Shown one piece after another: positions 1 through 9,109 of a DNA stretch of 55,449 bases; position 1 is the stretch's first letter, and the number at the start of each line of letters is the position of its first letter. The DNA is from Bacillota bacterium. Lineage in GTDB: Bacteria > Bacillota > UBA4882 > UBA8346. The notes beneath the pieces were generated by a model. That model did no database searches. It saw nothing but the letters and a program-made list of their open reading frames with translations, and was not told the origin of the DNA. The stretch is taken from assembly GCA_029776205.1 (NCBI GenBank), contig JAKOTQ010000108.1, positions 1-55,449 of the forward strand, written 5' to 3'. The position numbers and the translations under genes are program-made.

Positions 1-40
1 TTTTTGAGACCGCCGCGTCTGCCAATTCCGCCACTTCGGC
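1..40 (-). tRNA. tRNA-Leu (CAA), 5' part, cut by window edge
   Basis: Read on the minus strand from 40 downward, the sequence has a tRNA-Leu acceptor arm (GCCGAAG), a D-arm and the start of an anticodon stem GCGGT followed by CT-CAA. The anticodon is therefore CAA. The variable arm, T-arm and 3' acceptor lie outside the window, so completeness cannot be judged. The first 26 bases match the second tRNA-Leu copy at 229. Confidence 0.85.
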
Positions 41-182
41 AAGTTTATTTTAATTTTCCTCTCCCTGACCCACCTTTAGAATTAGGAGGGACATTTAGGA
101 GGGATATTAAAACCAAAACAATTATTTTGTTTTCAAGAACCCCGTATTATCAGGGTTTGCACACACCGACGGGTGAAAGCAC

Positions 183-229
183 GAAGTAGATTTTGAGTCC
201 ACTGCGTCTGCCAATTCCGCCACTTCGGC
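183..229 (-). pseudogene. tRNA-Leu (CAA) 5' half without a recognisable 3' half
   Basis: On the minus strand from 229, the acceptor 5' strand (GCCGAAG), D-arm and anticodon arm (stem GTGGA/TCTAC, anticodon CAA at 195-193) are intact. After the anticodon stem the sequence no longer looks like a tRNA: no T-arm (GGTTCRA...), no closing CTTCGGC acceptor strand and no CCA appear before the next tRNA-Leu starts at 40. A good sigma-A promoter lies just upstream (267-295), so this half is probably transcribed. It could be a decayed duplicate, a recombination scar at a tRNA, or a tRNA with an unusual 3' half that I failed to fold. Confidence 0.6.
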
Positions 230-266
230 ATGAATTTAATTTGCGGAAATCTCACGTGCAAAAAGA

Positions 267-295
267 ATTGTATCATATGAAATCGGATTATGCAA
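267..295 (-). promoter_or_regulatory. Sigma-A promoter of the tRNA-Leu unit
   Basis: On the minus strand there is TTGCAT (295-290), a 17-base spacer and TACAAT (272-267). The expected start of transcription, around 260, is about 30 bases before the tRNA-Leu 5' end. Confidence 0.7.
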
Positions 296-328
296 GGGTT
301 TTTTAGAGATAACTTAAATTGGCAAAAT

Positions 329-940
329 TCAATGGTCATTCCAATCCATGCGGATGACGGAGAGTTCGCCGACCAGACGTTTGAAGGCTTCCCGTTGGCT
401 TTCCGGTACGGCTAACCGGAGGGCGACATTTTCGGTAAACTGAGTGTCGGTGACGGTTGCCTCTACTTGTTGCAGCCGGTGGAGGATTAGGGCATGTTGG
501 GAGTATTCATAAACCAGTGTGACTTCGAACTGAGGTACCCGTTGGATGATTCCGGCAGTCTCCAGTACCAATGTTGCTGCTTGCCCGTAAGCGTCGATTA
601 ACCCTCGGACCCCCAGTTTCTTCCCGCCAAAATAGCGGGTGACTACGACCACTGTATTCACCAGGTTCAGGCGCTGGATTGCGCCTAAGATGGGTTTGCC
701 TGCCGTACCACTGGGTTCACCGTGATCGTTGAAATACTCGAGAGGATGTTCCGTGTTTCCGATGCGGTATGCAAAGCAGTTGTGATTCGCCCGGGCATGT
801 TCCAGACGAATGCCAGCGATAAATGCTTTGGCTGCTTCTTCCGTTTCCACTTCACAGCAATGACCGATAAACCGGGAACGTTCGATGACCAGTTCGGCGG
901 TAGTAGATTGTTTCACTGTAAGATATGGTTGTGTATTCAT
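329..940 (-). CDS. YigZ/IMPACT family protein
   Basis: This 203-residue protein has the two-part layout of the YigZ/IMPACT family: an N-terminal UPF0029 domain (about residues 15-125, with HARANHNCFAYRIG and NDHGEPSGTAGKPI) and a C-terminal DUF1949 ferredoxin-like domain. The family is usually about 200-215 residues, so it is full length. The cellular role of bacterial members is poorly defined; the eukaryotic relative IMPACT affects Gcn1/Gcn2 signalling. The gene is alone on the minus strand, divergent from the lipoprotein gene at 1086. The ribosome binding site before ATG 940 is weak. Confidence 0.9.
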   Translation of the reverse strand: MNTQPYLTVKQSTTAELVIERSRFIGHCCEVETEEAAKAFIAGIRLEHARANHNCFAYRIGNTEHPLEYFNDHGEPSGTAGKPILGAIQRLNLVNTVVVVTRYFGGKKLGVRGLIDAYGQAATLVLETAGIIQRVPQFEVTLVYEYSQHALILHRLQQVEATVTDTQFTENVALRLAVPESQREAFKRLVGELSVIRMDWNDH

Positions 941-1085
941 ACGTAAAGTATATCAAAAATTACTTCAAACCAAAAGAATGGGAAGATGATAAAACTTCGG
1001 AGATCAAAAATTTACAAAATTTTAATAGGAAAGTAAATTGTTTTAGAGAATGATTTAGAAAAAATTTTCCGGAGGGGTAGTTTTA

Positions 1086-2567
1086 ATGAGAAAATATAGT
1101 ATTTGGATTTTATTATTATGTATTTGTATTATAATTGCGGGTTGCGGTGGTGGCAGTAGTAGCACCGGAGGAGGGAATAATCATCCTACAGAGCTTCCGG
1201 GTTCGGATGATCCGTCGCTGTTCGTTTTAAGCAATGGCGAGGAGGCGAAGCTGACTTCTTTTGGGGGCAAAAAGATTCATACGTTGATTGCCTGTATCCC
1301 GATGGGTGAAAAGCCTGAGGCCAATAACATTTATGGAGTATCAACTTATAGTTATCAATTGACTACAGCGGCTTCCGGGAATGTCGGATCCTCCATTCTT
1401 CGGGAAAGCCGGTTGGCTTCACGCACAGCAGTATCTTCGGCGCAGTCGGAAAAAGATCGTTTACTTCGTAATCAAGAAAGTGAAATACTTAGCCGGGGTC
1501 TAAAGCAATTATCCAAAAGCGAATCATACCAGAAGTCCGCGCCGTCAGGAATTAAGGTGGGGACGGAATGGAATGATGTCTATGTTAATGATTGGAAGGT
1601 TAACTTAATTTGTCAGCATATATCGAAACATGCTTACTTTTTTGTGGATCAACGGGATGTGGCCGAGATGAAAAGATGGATGAAAGAGTATGGAGATGCT
1701 TTTGATGTGATTTATAATATGATCCATAGTAAATTTGGCACGGAAAATGACGTGGACGGTAACGGCAAAATCATCATCGTCTTTTCCCGGGAACTAAGCC
1801 GCAGCCGCGGTCTGTTGGGGTATTTTTATGCAGTAGATAAATTTTCCAAGGAAACTTTTGAGAAATCCAATGAAGGGGATATCATTTATATCACAACCAC
1901 CTCGGAGTATCAGGGCGACCTCATTAAAGCGACCATGGCTCATGAATTTCAGCATATGGTTTATTTTGATGAGCATTATAATCGGGGTACTTTGAGCACA
2001 TATACCTGGCTCAACGAAGCCCTTTCCCAGGCTGCTGAATATTATAGCGGCTATTTGAATAATCATGAAAGTTGGATCAGAGGATTTCTCAGTGGAGATT
2101 ATTCCGGGTTGTCCCTGACCCATTGGACAGATTGGAGAGATGACAATTATGGTTACGGTGCGATTTTTATGCGGTACCTTATCGATTGTTATGGCTCTAA
2201 TATTACTAAAGCTCTGTGTGCTACCAATAAAGTGGGTATTGCCGCCGTGGAAGCAGCCACCAGGGAAAATTTTAATATCACCTTTGCTAATTTCGCCCGG
2301 GCGCTGGTGATGTCGGGGACCGGTGATTCATCCAAAGCCAAGTATCAATTTAAATCATTGGATTTGCAGGATATCCAGCCGAAGGGGCGGGGCGGACTAA
2401 TTTCTGTCGATCTCGACAGTGGCGTAACAGTGAAAAGTTGGCTATATCCGCCGTATGGGATATATCCGTATGGGATTGAGTTTTTCAGTTTAAAACCCAA
2501 CGTGGAAACCGTAAAACTCTCGTGGGATAAATGGATTCATGGTGTTGGTTTTGCGTTGAAACGGTAA
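1086..2567 (+). CDS. Zinc metalloprotease lipoprotein, M30-like
   Basis: A 493-residue secreted lipoprotein. Residues 1-20 form a lipoprotein signal peptide ending in the lipobox IAGC (Cys20), followed by a Gly/Ser linker. The catalytic zinc motif HEFQH is at residues 286-290, and Glu311 in WLNEALSQ fits the third ligand. This pattern resembles the M30 (hyicolysin-like) peptidases, probably acting at the outer face of the cytoplasmic membrane. DVDGNGK near residue 222 could bind calcium. GGAGGGG stands 8 bases before ATG 1086. The substrate is unknown, and the family call rests on the motif region only. Confidence 0.8.
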   Translation: MRKYSIWILLLCICIIIAGCGGGSSSTGGGNNHPTELPGSDDPSLFVLSNGEEAKLTSFGGKKIHTLIACIPMGEKPEANNIYGVSTYSYQLTTAASGNVGSSILRESRLASRTAVSSAQSEKDRLLRNQESEILSRGLKQLSKSESYQKSAPSGIKVGTEWNDVYVNDWKVNLICQHISKHAYFFVDQRDVAEMKRWMKEYGDAFDVIYNMIHSKFGTENDVDGNGKIIIVFSRELSRSRGLLGYFYAVDKFSKETFEKSNEGDIIYITTTSEYQGDLIKATMAHEFQHMVYFDEHYNRGTLSTYTWLNEALSQAAEYYSGYLNNHESWIRGFLSGDYSGLSLTHWTDWRDDNYGYGAIFMRYLIDCYGSNITKALCATNKVGIAAVEAATRENFNITFANFARALVMSGTGDSSKAKYQFKSLDLQDIQPKGRGGLISVDLDSGVTVKSWLYPPYGIYPYGIEFFSLKPNVETVKLSWDKWIHGVGFALKR

Positions 2568-2657
2568 ATCGGGATAAGCGATGACGAATCAGGCGTAAGG
2601 AGGGAACATTTGGCTTATCTCCTTGCGTCTTATTTTTAATAAAAGGGGTTGAGCCGG

Positions 2658-3449
2658 ATGAACAGAAAAAGAATGTTGATTTTCTATGGTTTACTATCAT
2701 TGTTCTGGCTGGTCATGGATAGTCAATGCCTGGCTAAACTGTCAGGCCAGATGTTCGGGATGTTCGATATAACTTCGGTAACATGGGAAACTCCCTATCG
2801 GGAAAAGGGAGTTACTTATTATCCGGGATGGGCGGAAGCCGAGTTTGGTAAGTTTCGATTTTTAGCATGTATTGACAGGGATGGCCGGGGATCACTGGTT
2901 ACCGTTCAAGCTCTGGGAGGCGCTGAGGTACCGCCTGTTCAGCAAAGGCTTTTCGTGGCAGTGGATGGGCAGAAGAGTGTCATTTTCCAGCTGAAGCTGC
3001 CTTTGTTCGGCTCTAAACAACCTGCCCGGCTGCAACCGGTGGTTGCGGTTCCTTCGGACCAGTTATTCCGCGTATTGCCGAAACCAGCTGTTCCGGAGTT
3101 ACCGAAGGGTTATCATAAAGCTGCAACGATACGCTGGTCAAAAGTTCAGGTTGAAGAGGAGTTTCGATATATACGGGGCTCCGTCAATACATCAGCTGGG
3201 CATTTGGTTGTATTTTGGAGTAAAATCAAAGGGCAGGAACCCCAACTGATGCTTGGAGGAAATTCCGGCCGCGGGGCGCGACTTCATGAGGAGCAACCAT
3301 TATATATTTGGGACCAGCCTGGCAAAGGTATCACGGTTATTTTTCAAGAACGTCATCCGTTATCGCACCAAAAGGGCATTTCCTACCTATGGCCATTAGC
3401 CATGGTGAAAACGGAAGAATTGATAAAAGGGATGCAACAGGTATTGTAA
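2658..3449 (+). CDS. Exported protein of unknown function
   Basis: I do not recognise this 263-residue protein. Residues 1-27 look like a signal peptide or anchor (MNRKR followed by a hydrophobic run ending near CLA). The rest has no obvious membrane segment and is rich in beta-forming stretches. ATG 2658 is preferred because AAGGGG stands at a normal distance; TTG 2649 is an upstream alternative. It follows the M30-like lipoprotein after 90 bases and may be cotranscribed with it. Confidence 0.6.
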   Translation: MNRKRMLIFYGLLSLFWLVMDSQCLAKLSGQMFGMFDITSVTWETPYREKGVTYYPGWAEAEFGKFRFLACIDRDGRGSLVTVQALGGAEVPPVQQRLFVAVDGQKSVIFQLKLPLFGSKQPARLQPVVAVPSDQLFRVLPKPAVPELPKGYHKAATIRWSKVQVEEEFRYIRGSVNTSAGHLVVFWSKIKGQEPQLMLGGNSGRGARLHEEQPLYIWDQPGKGITVIFQERHPLSHQKGISYLWPLAMVKTEELIKGMQQVL

Positions 3450-3577
3450 GCACGTTACGGTCTTAAAGGAGAATTTTAACCATTGTGGAATACTTGGTTG
3501 ATGGGATCATATTTTTCAGACCTTTCATTCATCCTAATAAAACTGAGATTTAATTCTGCGGTTTGTAGGAGGGTATC

Positions 3578-4960
3578 ATGGTTGAAAAATATCATGTCAT
3601 CATTATTGGCGGCGGGCCGGCCGGAATCTTCGCTGCGCTGGAATTATCCCAGGATCCTTCGCTGAAGGTAATTATCCTGGAAAAAGGGCGAAACCTTGCG
3701 GAACGCCGTTGTGTTTCCAAAGAAAAAGGCGTTGACTGTGTCGGGTGTTCCCCTTGTGGGATCGTATGCGGCTGGGGTGGAGCCGGAGCATTCAGCGATG
3801 GCAAGTTAACCTTGTCGACGGAAGTCGGGGGCTTTTTGGATGAATACGTGCCCAAAGCAAAACTTCATCAATATGTCCGGATGGTCGATGACATTTACTT
3901 ACGGTATGGGGCTCCGGCCGAAGTTTTTGGGACCGATGATGAGGCCATTGCCAGAATAGAAAAACAGGCGGTTTTAGCGGATTTGCGTTTAATCCCTTCA
4001 CGGATCCGCCATTTAGGGACGGGACGCTCTCAGGAAGTGCTTCAGGCGATGCAGGATGCCTTGATTGAACGGGGCGTTGTGATTGAAACCGAGGTTGAAG
4101 TGGATGAAATCATAGTCGAATCTGGACGGGCAGCCGGAGTTCGTACGAAGGACGGATGAGAGATTCGTGGGAATTACATCATTGCCGGTCCTGGCCGTGA
4201 AGGTTCGGATTGGCTGGTGAAGGAGGGTAAGCGGCTAAAGCTCCATTCTACGGTCAATCCGGTGGATATCGGGGTTCGGGTAGAACTTCCTGCCGAAGTG
4301 ATGGAAGAGTTGACTTCTACTGTTTTTGAGGCTAAATTTGTTTATTATTCCCGGACATTTGAAGATCGGGTCCGTACTTTTTGCATGTGTCCCTACGGTG
4401 AAGTGGTGATGGAGAATAACGACGGTTTGATTACGGTGAACGGCCATAGCCATGCAGAACGGAAGACACCCAATACCAATTTTGCATTGTTAGTTAGTAA
4501 AACCTTTACCCAGCCCTTTCATGAGCCGATTGCTTATGGCCGTTATATTGCCGGGCTTGCCAATTTACTGGGGAGCGGTGTTATCGTGCAGCGACTGGGC
4601 GATCTGCAAAGTGGCCGTCGCTCCACCAAAGAGAGAATCGCCAAAGGGTTAGTTCGTCCCACCCTTGAAGAGGCAACGCCGGGTGATCTGAGTTTAGTAT
4701 TACCTTATCGACATCTGTTGGCATTGATGGAGATGTTGAAAGCCTTGGATCAGATTGCCCCGGGAGTGAATTCGCGAAATACCTTATTATATGGGGTGGA
4801 AGTGAAGTTTTACTCATCACGGTTAAAACTAAACGCTCATCTGGAAACCGAAATTTCCAATCTATATGCAGTCGGTGACGGTGCCGGGGTAACTCGGGGA
4901 TTGATGCAAGCTTCCATATCCGGAATGATTGCGGCAAAAGGGATTTTGGGTAAGAAATAA
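3578..4960 (+). pseudogene. FAD-dependent dehydrogenase (COG2509-like) with one in-frame TGA
   Basis: One reading frame encodes a 460-residue NAD(P)/FAD-dependent oxidoreductase interrupted only by TGA at 4157-4159. The N-terminal piece (193 codons) has the dinucleotide-binding GGGPAGIFAALEL (about residues 11-23), the Cys-rich stretch DCVGCSPCGIVCGWGGAGAF and SDGKL typical of this family. After the stop the same frame continues with IIAGPGREG, and the C-terminal FAD contact is NLYAVGDGAGVTRG. There is no frameshift and both halves look conserved, so the change is recent, a sequencing error, or a read-through site. Family members usually have a variable residue here (DG-x-EI), so a CGA or GGA to TGA change is the simplest reading. 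AGGAGGG precedes ATG 3578. The substrate of the family is unknown. Confidence 0.8.
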
Positions 4961-5022
4961 TCAAAAAGGCAAGAGCAAAAAGGCGCGAGGCACGATTAAT
5001 GCAAGTTGGACATTGTATCCTT

Positions 5023-5084
5023 TACTGTGTACTGTGAACTGTGTGCTGCAAAGCCGAGCAAAGAACTGTAAACTGTCAACTATA
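5023..5084. repeat. Degenerate heptad array 1
   Basis: Seven-base units in exact register: TACTGTG at 5023 and 5030, AACTGTG at 5037, a diverged unit at 5044, then AACTGTA at 5064, AACTGTC at 5071 and AACTATA at 5078. The array lies between the broken FAD gene and rlmI, just upstream of the rlmI start. Confidence 0.7.
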
Positions 5085-5148
5085 TTCATATTTCAAGCCG
5101 CATGCCTCTTGTCTAATTATTGAAGTCAAGCATCATGGAGGTTATTTA

Positions 5149-6324
5149 ATGAATCGAGTGATTTTAAAACCGGGTAAGGATAAACGGGTACGTATGGGAC
5201 ATCTCTGGGTTTATCAGGGCGAAATCGGAATCATTGACATTGGGGTCAAGCCCGGTGATGTGGTGGAAGTCCTGGACAACCGAGGCCGGTTTTTGGGAAT
5301 GGGATATTACAATCAAGCGTCACAGATTGCCGTGCGGCTCTTGAGCAAAGAGAGGGAGCCGATTGACCGTGATTTCTTTCGAAAACGGTTGGAACATGCG
5401 CTAGCTTACCGAAAACGGGTGCGGCCAGAAGCTACCAGTTACCGGTTGATTTATGGTGAGGGAGATCGGCTGCCCGGTTTGATCGTGGACCGCTTTGAAG
5501 ATTATCTGGTGGTGCAGTTCTTAACGAAAGGAATAGATGTTCACCGTGAAACCATTATTCAGCTTCTCGCTGAACTTTGCCAACCGAAAGCCATTATTGA
5601 ACGAAGCGATACTTCTGCCCGGCGCTTGGAAGAATTACCGGAACGCACCGGGTGTATCTACGGAGAGGTGCCATCGGGTCCGATCGAGATCCGGGATAAC
5701 GGTTTAAAGTTTCGGGTGGATTTGCTTGAGGGGCAGAAGACCGGCTATTTTCTGGATCAATCGGCAAACCGGGCAGCTTTACAGGCCTATGTATCCGGGC
5801 GTAAGGTGTTGGACTGCTTTTGCCATGTGGGCAGTTTTGCCCTCCATGCGGCGGCTTACGGAGCCCAATCTGTATTGGGTGTGGATATTTCCGAGGATGC
5901 AGTGAAACTTGCGACGGAAAATGCGAATTTGAACGGATTGGGAGATATTTGCCGGTTTAAGACGGCTAATGTTTTTGATTTTTTAAGAGATGAATCGGTT
6001 CATCAATCCGATTTTGACTTGATTATCCTCGATCCGCCGGCGTTTACTAAAAGTAAGCAAACGGTGGATCGGGCAGTTAGGGGCTATAAAGAGATTAATC
6101 TTCGGGCATTGAAGATGCTTCCTACCGGCGGAATATTGGTGACCTGTTCCTGTTCCCACCATATGAACAACGAATTGTTCTGGGAGATCATCAACAGTGC
6201 TGCCGTTGATGCCAAACGTCAGATCCGTTTGTTGGAACGGAGAACTCAGGGCTTGGATCATCCGATACTGGTCGGCGTACCGGAGACGGAATATTTGAAA
6301 AGTTGGTTTTTTGAGGTGCTGTAG
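5149..6324 (+). CDS. rlmI: 23S rRNA (cytosine-C5) methyltransferase, RlmI family
   Basis: A 391-residue class I SAM-dependent methyltransferase of the RlmI/YwbD type, expected to methylate a cytosine of 23S rRNA. An N-terminal PUA domain (residues 1-75, GKDKRVRMGHLWVYQGEI) is followed by a linker and a Rossmann methyltransferase domain: SAM-binding DCFCHVGSFALHAA near residue 222, acidic VDIS, catalytic DPPAFTKSK near residue 290, and CSCSHHM with the catalytic Cys. ATG 5149 is chosen because GGAGG lies 7 bases upstream and the PUA domain starts right there; an open frame reaches back to 5041 but is repeat-derived. Confidence 0.9.
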   Translation: MNRVILKPGKDKRVRMGHLWVYQGEIGIIDIGVKPGDVVEVLDNRGRFLGMGYYNQASQIAVRLLSKEREPIDRDFFRKRLEHALAYRKRVRPEATSYRLIYGEGDRLPGLIVDRFEDYLVVQFLTKGIDVHRETIIQLLAELCQPKAIIERSDTSARRLEELPERTGCIYGEVPSGPIEIRDNGLKFRVDLLEGQKTGYFLDQSANRAALQAYVSGRKVLDCFCHVGSFALHAAAYGAQSVLGVDISEDAVKLATENANLNGLGDICRFKTANVFDFLRDESVHQSDFDLIILDPPAFTKSKQTVDRAVRGYKEINLRALKMLPTGGILVTCSCSHHMNNELFWEIINSAAVDAKRQIRLLERRTQGLDHPILVGVPETEYLKSWFFEVL

Positions 6325-6325
6325 A

Positions 6326-6420
6326 GAACAGTTAACCAGTTAACCAGTTGACAGTGGACAGTTAATGAACATCTTGACTGATAATTTCGACTGTGAACTA
6401 TGTACCGTGAACTATGTACC
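6326..6420. repeat. Degenerate heptad array 2
   Basis: After rlmI there are units related to CAGTTAAC and CAGTTGA at 7-8 base spacing (6329-6365), then four exact-register units at 6390-6417: ACTGTGA, ACTATGT, ACCGTGA, ACTATGT. The array ends about 30 bases before the radical SAM start. Confidence 0.7.
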
Positions 6421-6449
6421 TTTTCATTCTATACATACATGGAGCAATC

Positions 6450-7694
6450 ATGGATAGCAAAGTGAATCTGGTTTATATCGATAACAATGGTAAATTAGTT
6501 GAAGATGCCGATTTTACGGCAGTCGGTTTAAATGGAATTCAAGCGGAAATTGCGGATGCATCCTGGATTGATCTGCCGACAGGGGCTGATATTCTGGCTT
6601 TGCCGGGCCGTCTGCCCCTGGGGTATGATGAAGCAGCGGAAGAAATCAACGTGATTGAGGGGATGACTGCAGCTGCGGCTATATTGCCGATGGGTTTCAC
6701 CCGGGCTCTGATACCAGCATATGAGGTAGACTGTTTTCAGGAACTGCCGTTGTTTGGGTATACAGCCGTTGGCGCGGTGAACGGCAAACTGAAGGTAGCT
6801 GCCATTAAAACCGATGAAGAGTTGAAATGGAATCCGGTATATTATAATACATCCGATTTACCCCGTTTGATTCAAGAGAAGCAATCTCAATTTCCGGGAA
6901 ACCGTATCTTGAATCAACTGGCCAAATGTGCGCTAGAATATCATTGTCTGACAGCACAGAATATTTTTTACGGCCGCTGGGAAGCAGGGATCCCCACTTC
7001 TCCGGTTTGTAATGCCGATTGTCTGGGGTGTATCTCGTGGCAAGCGGCTGAGTGTTGTCCCTCGCCACAAAGCCGGATCGAGTTTGTTCCGACAGTCATT
7101 GAAGTGACGGAGTTGATGGTTCAACATTTAGAACATGCTGTGGAAGGGATCGTCAGTTTTGGCCAAGGATGTGAGGGAGAACCCTCCTTGCAGCGGGAAT
7201 TGCTGGTAGAATCGGTTCGGACAGTACGCCGCCGCACGGGGAAAGGCACTATCAATATCAATACCAATGCCGGGTGTTTTGAAGCTATTCGGGATCTGGT
7301 TGATGCCGGTCTAGACAGCATCCGGGTTAGTTTATTTTCGGCTGTTCCTGAACATTATCAGTGGTATCATCGGCCCCGGGGCTATTCTTTGGAGACAGTA
7401 CGGCACTCCTTGACCTATGCTGCTGAACATGGAGTGATGACAGCATTAAATCTCCTATTTTTCCCCGGGTTTACTAATCAACCGGCGGAGACGGAGGCAT
7501 TATATGAACTGGTGAGTACTACCGGAGTAAAACAGGTTCAACTCCGGAATTTAAATCTTGATCCGGAAAAAATGGCAGAACGAATGATTGATGATGAAAT
7601 GCCTTCGGTTTCCCAGTGGCTGGACGCATTTAGAAAAAATTTTCCCGATGTGTTGGTAGGTAATTATACGATTGCCCGCCAAAAAACGGAATGA
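6450..7694 (+). CDS. Radical SAM protein with long N-terminal extension
   Basis: A 414-residue radical SAM enzyme. The [4Fe-4S]-binding CNADCLGC (CxxxCxxC) is at residues 187-194, unusually far from the N-terminus. The radical SAM barrel then follows ([12 protein letters not shown] as the SAM-binding GGE-like motif, [15 protein letters not shown]). Residues 1-180 form an extension I cannot assign. The substrate is unknown. ATG 6450 has GGAG 5 bases upstream; an upstream ATG at 6414 lies inside the heptad array and is not favoured. Confidence 0.8.
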   Translation: MDSKVNLVYIDNNGKLVEDADFTAVGLNGIQAEIADASWIDLPTGADILALPGRLPLGYDEAAEEINVIEGMTAAAAILPMGFTRALIPAYEVDCFQELPLFGYTAVGAVNGKLKVAAIKTDEELKWNPVYYNTSDLPRLIQEKQSQFPGNRILNQLAKCALEYHCLTAQNIFYGRWEAGIPTSPVCNADCLGCISWQAAECCPSPQSRIEFVPTVIEVTELMVQHLEHAVEGIVSFGQGCEGEPSLQRELLVESVRTVRRRTGKGTININTNAGCFEAIRDLVDAGLDSIRVSLFSAVPEHYQWYHRPRGYSLETVRHSLTYAAEHGVMTALNLLFFPGFTNQPAETEALYELVSTTGVKQVQLRNLNLDPEKMAERMIDDEMPSVSQWLDAFRKNFPDVLVGNYTIARQKTE

Positions 7695-7701
7695 GAATTT
7701 A

Positions 7702-7730
7702 TTGCATGGGTTCCATGTTTGTGCTATACT
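7702..7730 (+). promoter_or_regulatory. Sigma-A promoter of rpmE
   Basis: TTGCAT (7702-7707), a 17-base spacer and TATACT (7725-7730), starting just after the radical SAM stop. It places transcription start about 30 bases before the rpmE ribosome binding site. Confidence 0.75.
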
Positions 7731-7767
7731 TAAAAAGTATGTAGAGAAGGTTTGTGAGGTGAAAACT

Positions 7768-7968
7768 ATGAAAGAGGGAATTCATCCGCAATATAACAAA
7801 GTTCAAGTAACTTGTGCTTGTGGAGAAACGTTTGAATCCGGGTCCACCCGTAAAGAGATTCGGGTTGAGATTTGCTCGAAATGTCATCCGTTCTTTACCG
7901 GGAAACAACGGATTGTGGATAGCGGCGGACAAGTTGACAAATTTAAGAAACGCCTTGGCGGAAAATAA
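7768..7968 (+). CDS. rpmE: 50S ribosomal protein L31
   Basis: A 66-residue L31 of the zinc-binding type: Cys16 and Cys18 in TCACGE and Cys36/Cys39 in CSKC match the Zn-ribbon form, and HPQYNKVQV and HPFFTGKQ are family signatures. GAGGTGA stands 5 bases before ATG 7768; the longer open frame from 7672 has no binding site. It has its own promoter and terminator and is followed by DUF1385, prfA and prmC, an order common in Clostridia. Confidence 0.97.
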   Translation: MKEGIHPQYNKVQVTCACGETFESGSTRKEIRVEICSKCHPFFTGKQRIVDSGGQVDKFKKRLGGK

Positions 7969-7991
7969 GCAATTACCAGGTGAACAGCAAG

Positions 7992-8013
7992 CGAGGATTT
8001 TATCCTCGTTTTT
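7992..8013 (+). terminator. Rho-independent terminator of rpmE
   Basis: Perfect 7-bp stem CGAGGAT/ATCCTCG with a TTT loop, followed by TTTTT. Confidence 0.85.
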
Positions 8014-8070
8014 GCTATATATAATCTGAAATATTCGGGAATTAATTTGAAAAACCTTCGTTTGATTTAT

Positions 8071-8097
8071 TATACCGGATGAAATGTCTCCGGTATA
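8071..8097. promoter_or_regulatory. Inverted repeat over the -10 region before DUF1385
   Basis: TATACCGGA (8071-8079) and TCCGGTATA (8089-8097) form a perfect 9+9 inverted repeat with 9 bases between. The right arm runs into TATAAT (8094-8099), a good -10 box for the DUF1385 gene. There is no T-run after it, so an operator is more likely than a terminator. Confidence 0.5.
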
Positions 8098-8125
8098 ATT
8101 ATCGATATTTATAACGAGGTGAATG

Positions 8126-9067
8126 ATGAAACAGCCTGAATTTCAATATGGCGGCCAGGCAGTAATCGAAGGTGTGATGATGCGGGGCCGGGACTATTTG
8201 GCGGTCGCAGTACGCAATACCAAAGGTGAGATCGTGATTAAAAAAGATCGTATAAGTTCCGTCGCACAAAAATATAAGTTTTTGAAATGGCCGTTTGTAC
8301 GGGGAGTTATTGCTCTCGGTGAATCTTTTGTCATCGGAATGAAAGCCTTGCTGTTTTCAGCGGACCAATTCTTGGAAAGCGAAGAAGAATCCAAGTTGAC
8401 TCCGTGGGAAACCGGATTAATGATCGCCTTTGCATTGGCAATGACCGTGCTGCTCTTCGTGGTGCTGCCGCTTTTTGGGCGGATGTTGATGAATAAGTAT
8501 TTACCCGGATTTGTTTGGGGAAATATCGTCGAAAGCATTTTGCGGATGCTGATTCTGTTTCTTTATGTATATTCCATTTCTTTTATGAAAGATATTCAAA
8601 GAGTTTTTATGTATCACGGAGCCGAACATAAGGTGATCAATACCTTTGAGGCCAAACAGGAATTGACGGTTGAAAACGCCCGCCGATTTACGACGTTCCA
8701 TCCGCGATGCGGGACCAGTTTTCTGCTGTTTGTGGTGATTGTCAGTGCGGTGCTCTTTTCTTTTTTGAAGTATGAAACCATCTGGATGCGGTTGACGAGC
8801 CGGATATTACTGTTACCGGTGGTAGCCGGAATTTCCTATGAGATTATAAAATTTACAGGAAAACATCAGGACTTTTTCCTCTGGCGCTGGTTGAGTTTGC
8901 CTGGGATGTGGCTGCAAAAGGTGACCACTCGGGAACCTGATGATCAACAGTTGGAAGTGGCGATCCATTCTTTGATCGCGGTATTGAAAGAAGAGGCGCC
9001 GGTCATCGTCGGCGGTAAAATCTACGCGGCGGAAGCCGTTGAAGTGAGCGCTGTGAGCGCCGAATAA
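8126..9067 (+). CDS. DUF1385 membrane protein (YqhQ-like)
   Basis: A 313-residue integral membrane protein with the DUF1385 signature at the start (YGGQAVIEGVMMRG) and the motifs YHGAEHKVIN and FHPRCGTSFLL. Four hydrophobic segments are seen (about residues 95-115, 130-155, 195-215 and 228-245). Its biochemical role is not established. It sits between rpmE and prfA as in many Clostridia. GAGGTGA overlaps ATG 8123, so ATG 8126 is the better start by spacing. Confidence 0.9.
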   Translation: MKQPEFQYGGQAVIEGVMMRGRDYLAVAVRNTKGEIVIKKDRISSVAQKYKFLKWPFVRGVIALGESFVIGMKALLFSADQFLESEEESKLTPWETGLMIAFALAMTVLLFVVLPLFGRMLMNKYLPGFVWGNIVESILRMLILFLYVYSISFMKDIQRVFMYHGAEHKVINTFEAKQELTVENARRFTTFHPRCGTSFLLFVVIVSAVLFSFLKYETIWMRLTSRILLLPVVAGISYEIIKFTGKHQDFFLWRWLSLPGMWLQKVTTREPDDQQLEVAIHSLIAVLKEEAPVIVGGKIYAAEAVEVSAVSAE

Positions 9068-9109
9068 TCCGAATAATATGGATAGAAGTTGTGTTACAGA
9101 GGGAGTAGC

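Noticed and set aside
121-190. CRISPR repeat or group I intron between the tRNA-Leu copies
   Set aside because: No second repeat copy, no spacer pattern and no 3' tRNA exon were found.
4157-4200. TGA as selenocysteine codon with a SECIS-like hairpin downstream
   Set aside because: The residue is not catalytic in this family, the stem is only three pairs, and no sel genes are visible in the window. A nonsense mutation or base-call error is simpler.
3578-4960. Reassigned genetic code (TGA as Trp or Gly)
   Set aside because: Many intact genes here end in TGA (trxB, sigH, the M1 peptidase), so TGA is a normal stop.
5041-5148. N-terminal extension of RlmI from ATG 5041
   Set aside because: It lies in the heptad array, has no ribosome binding site, and the PUA domain starts at 5149.
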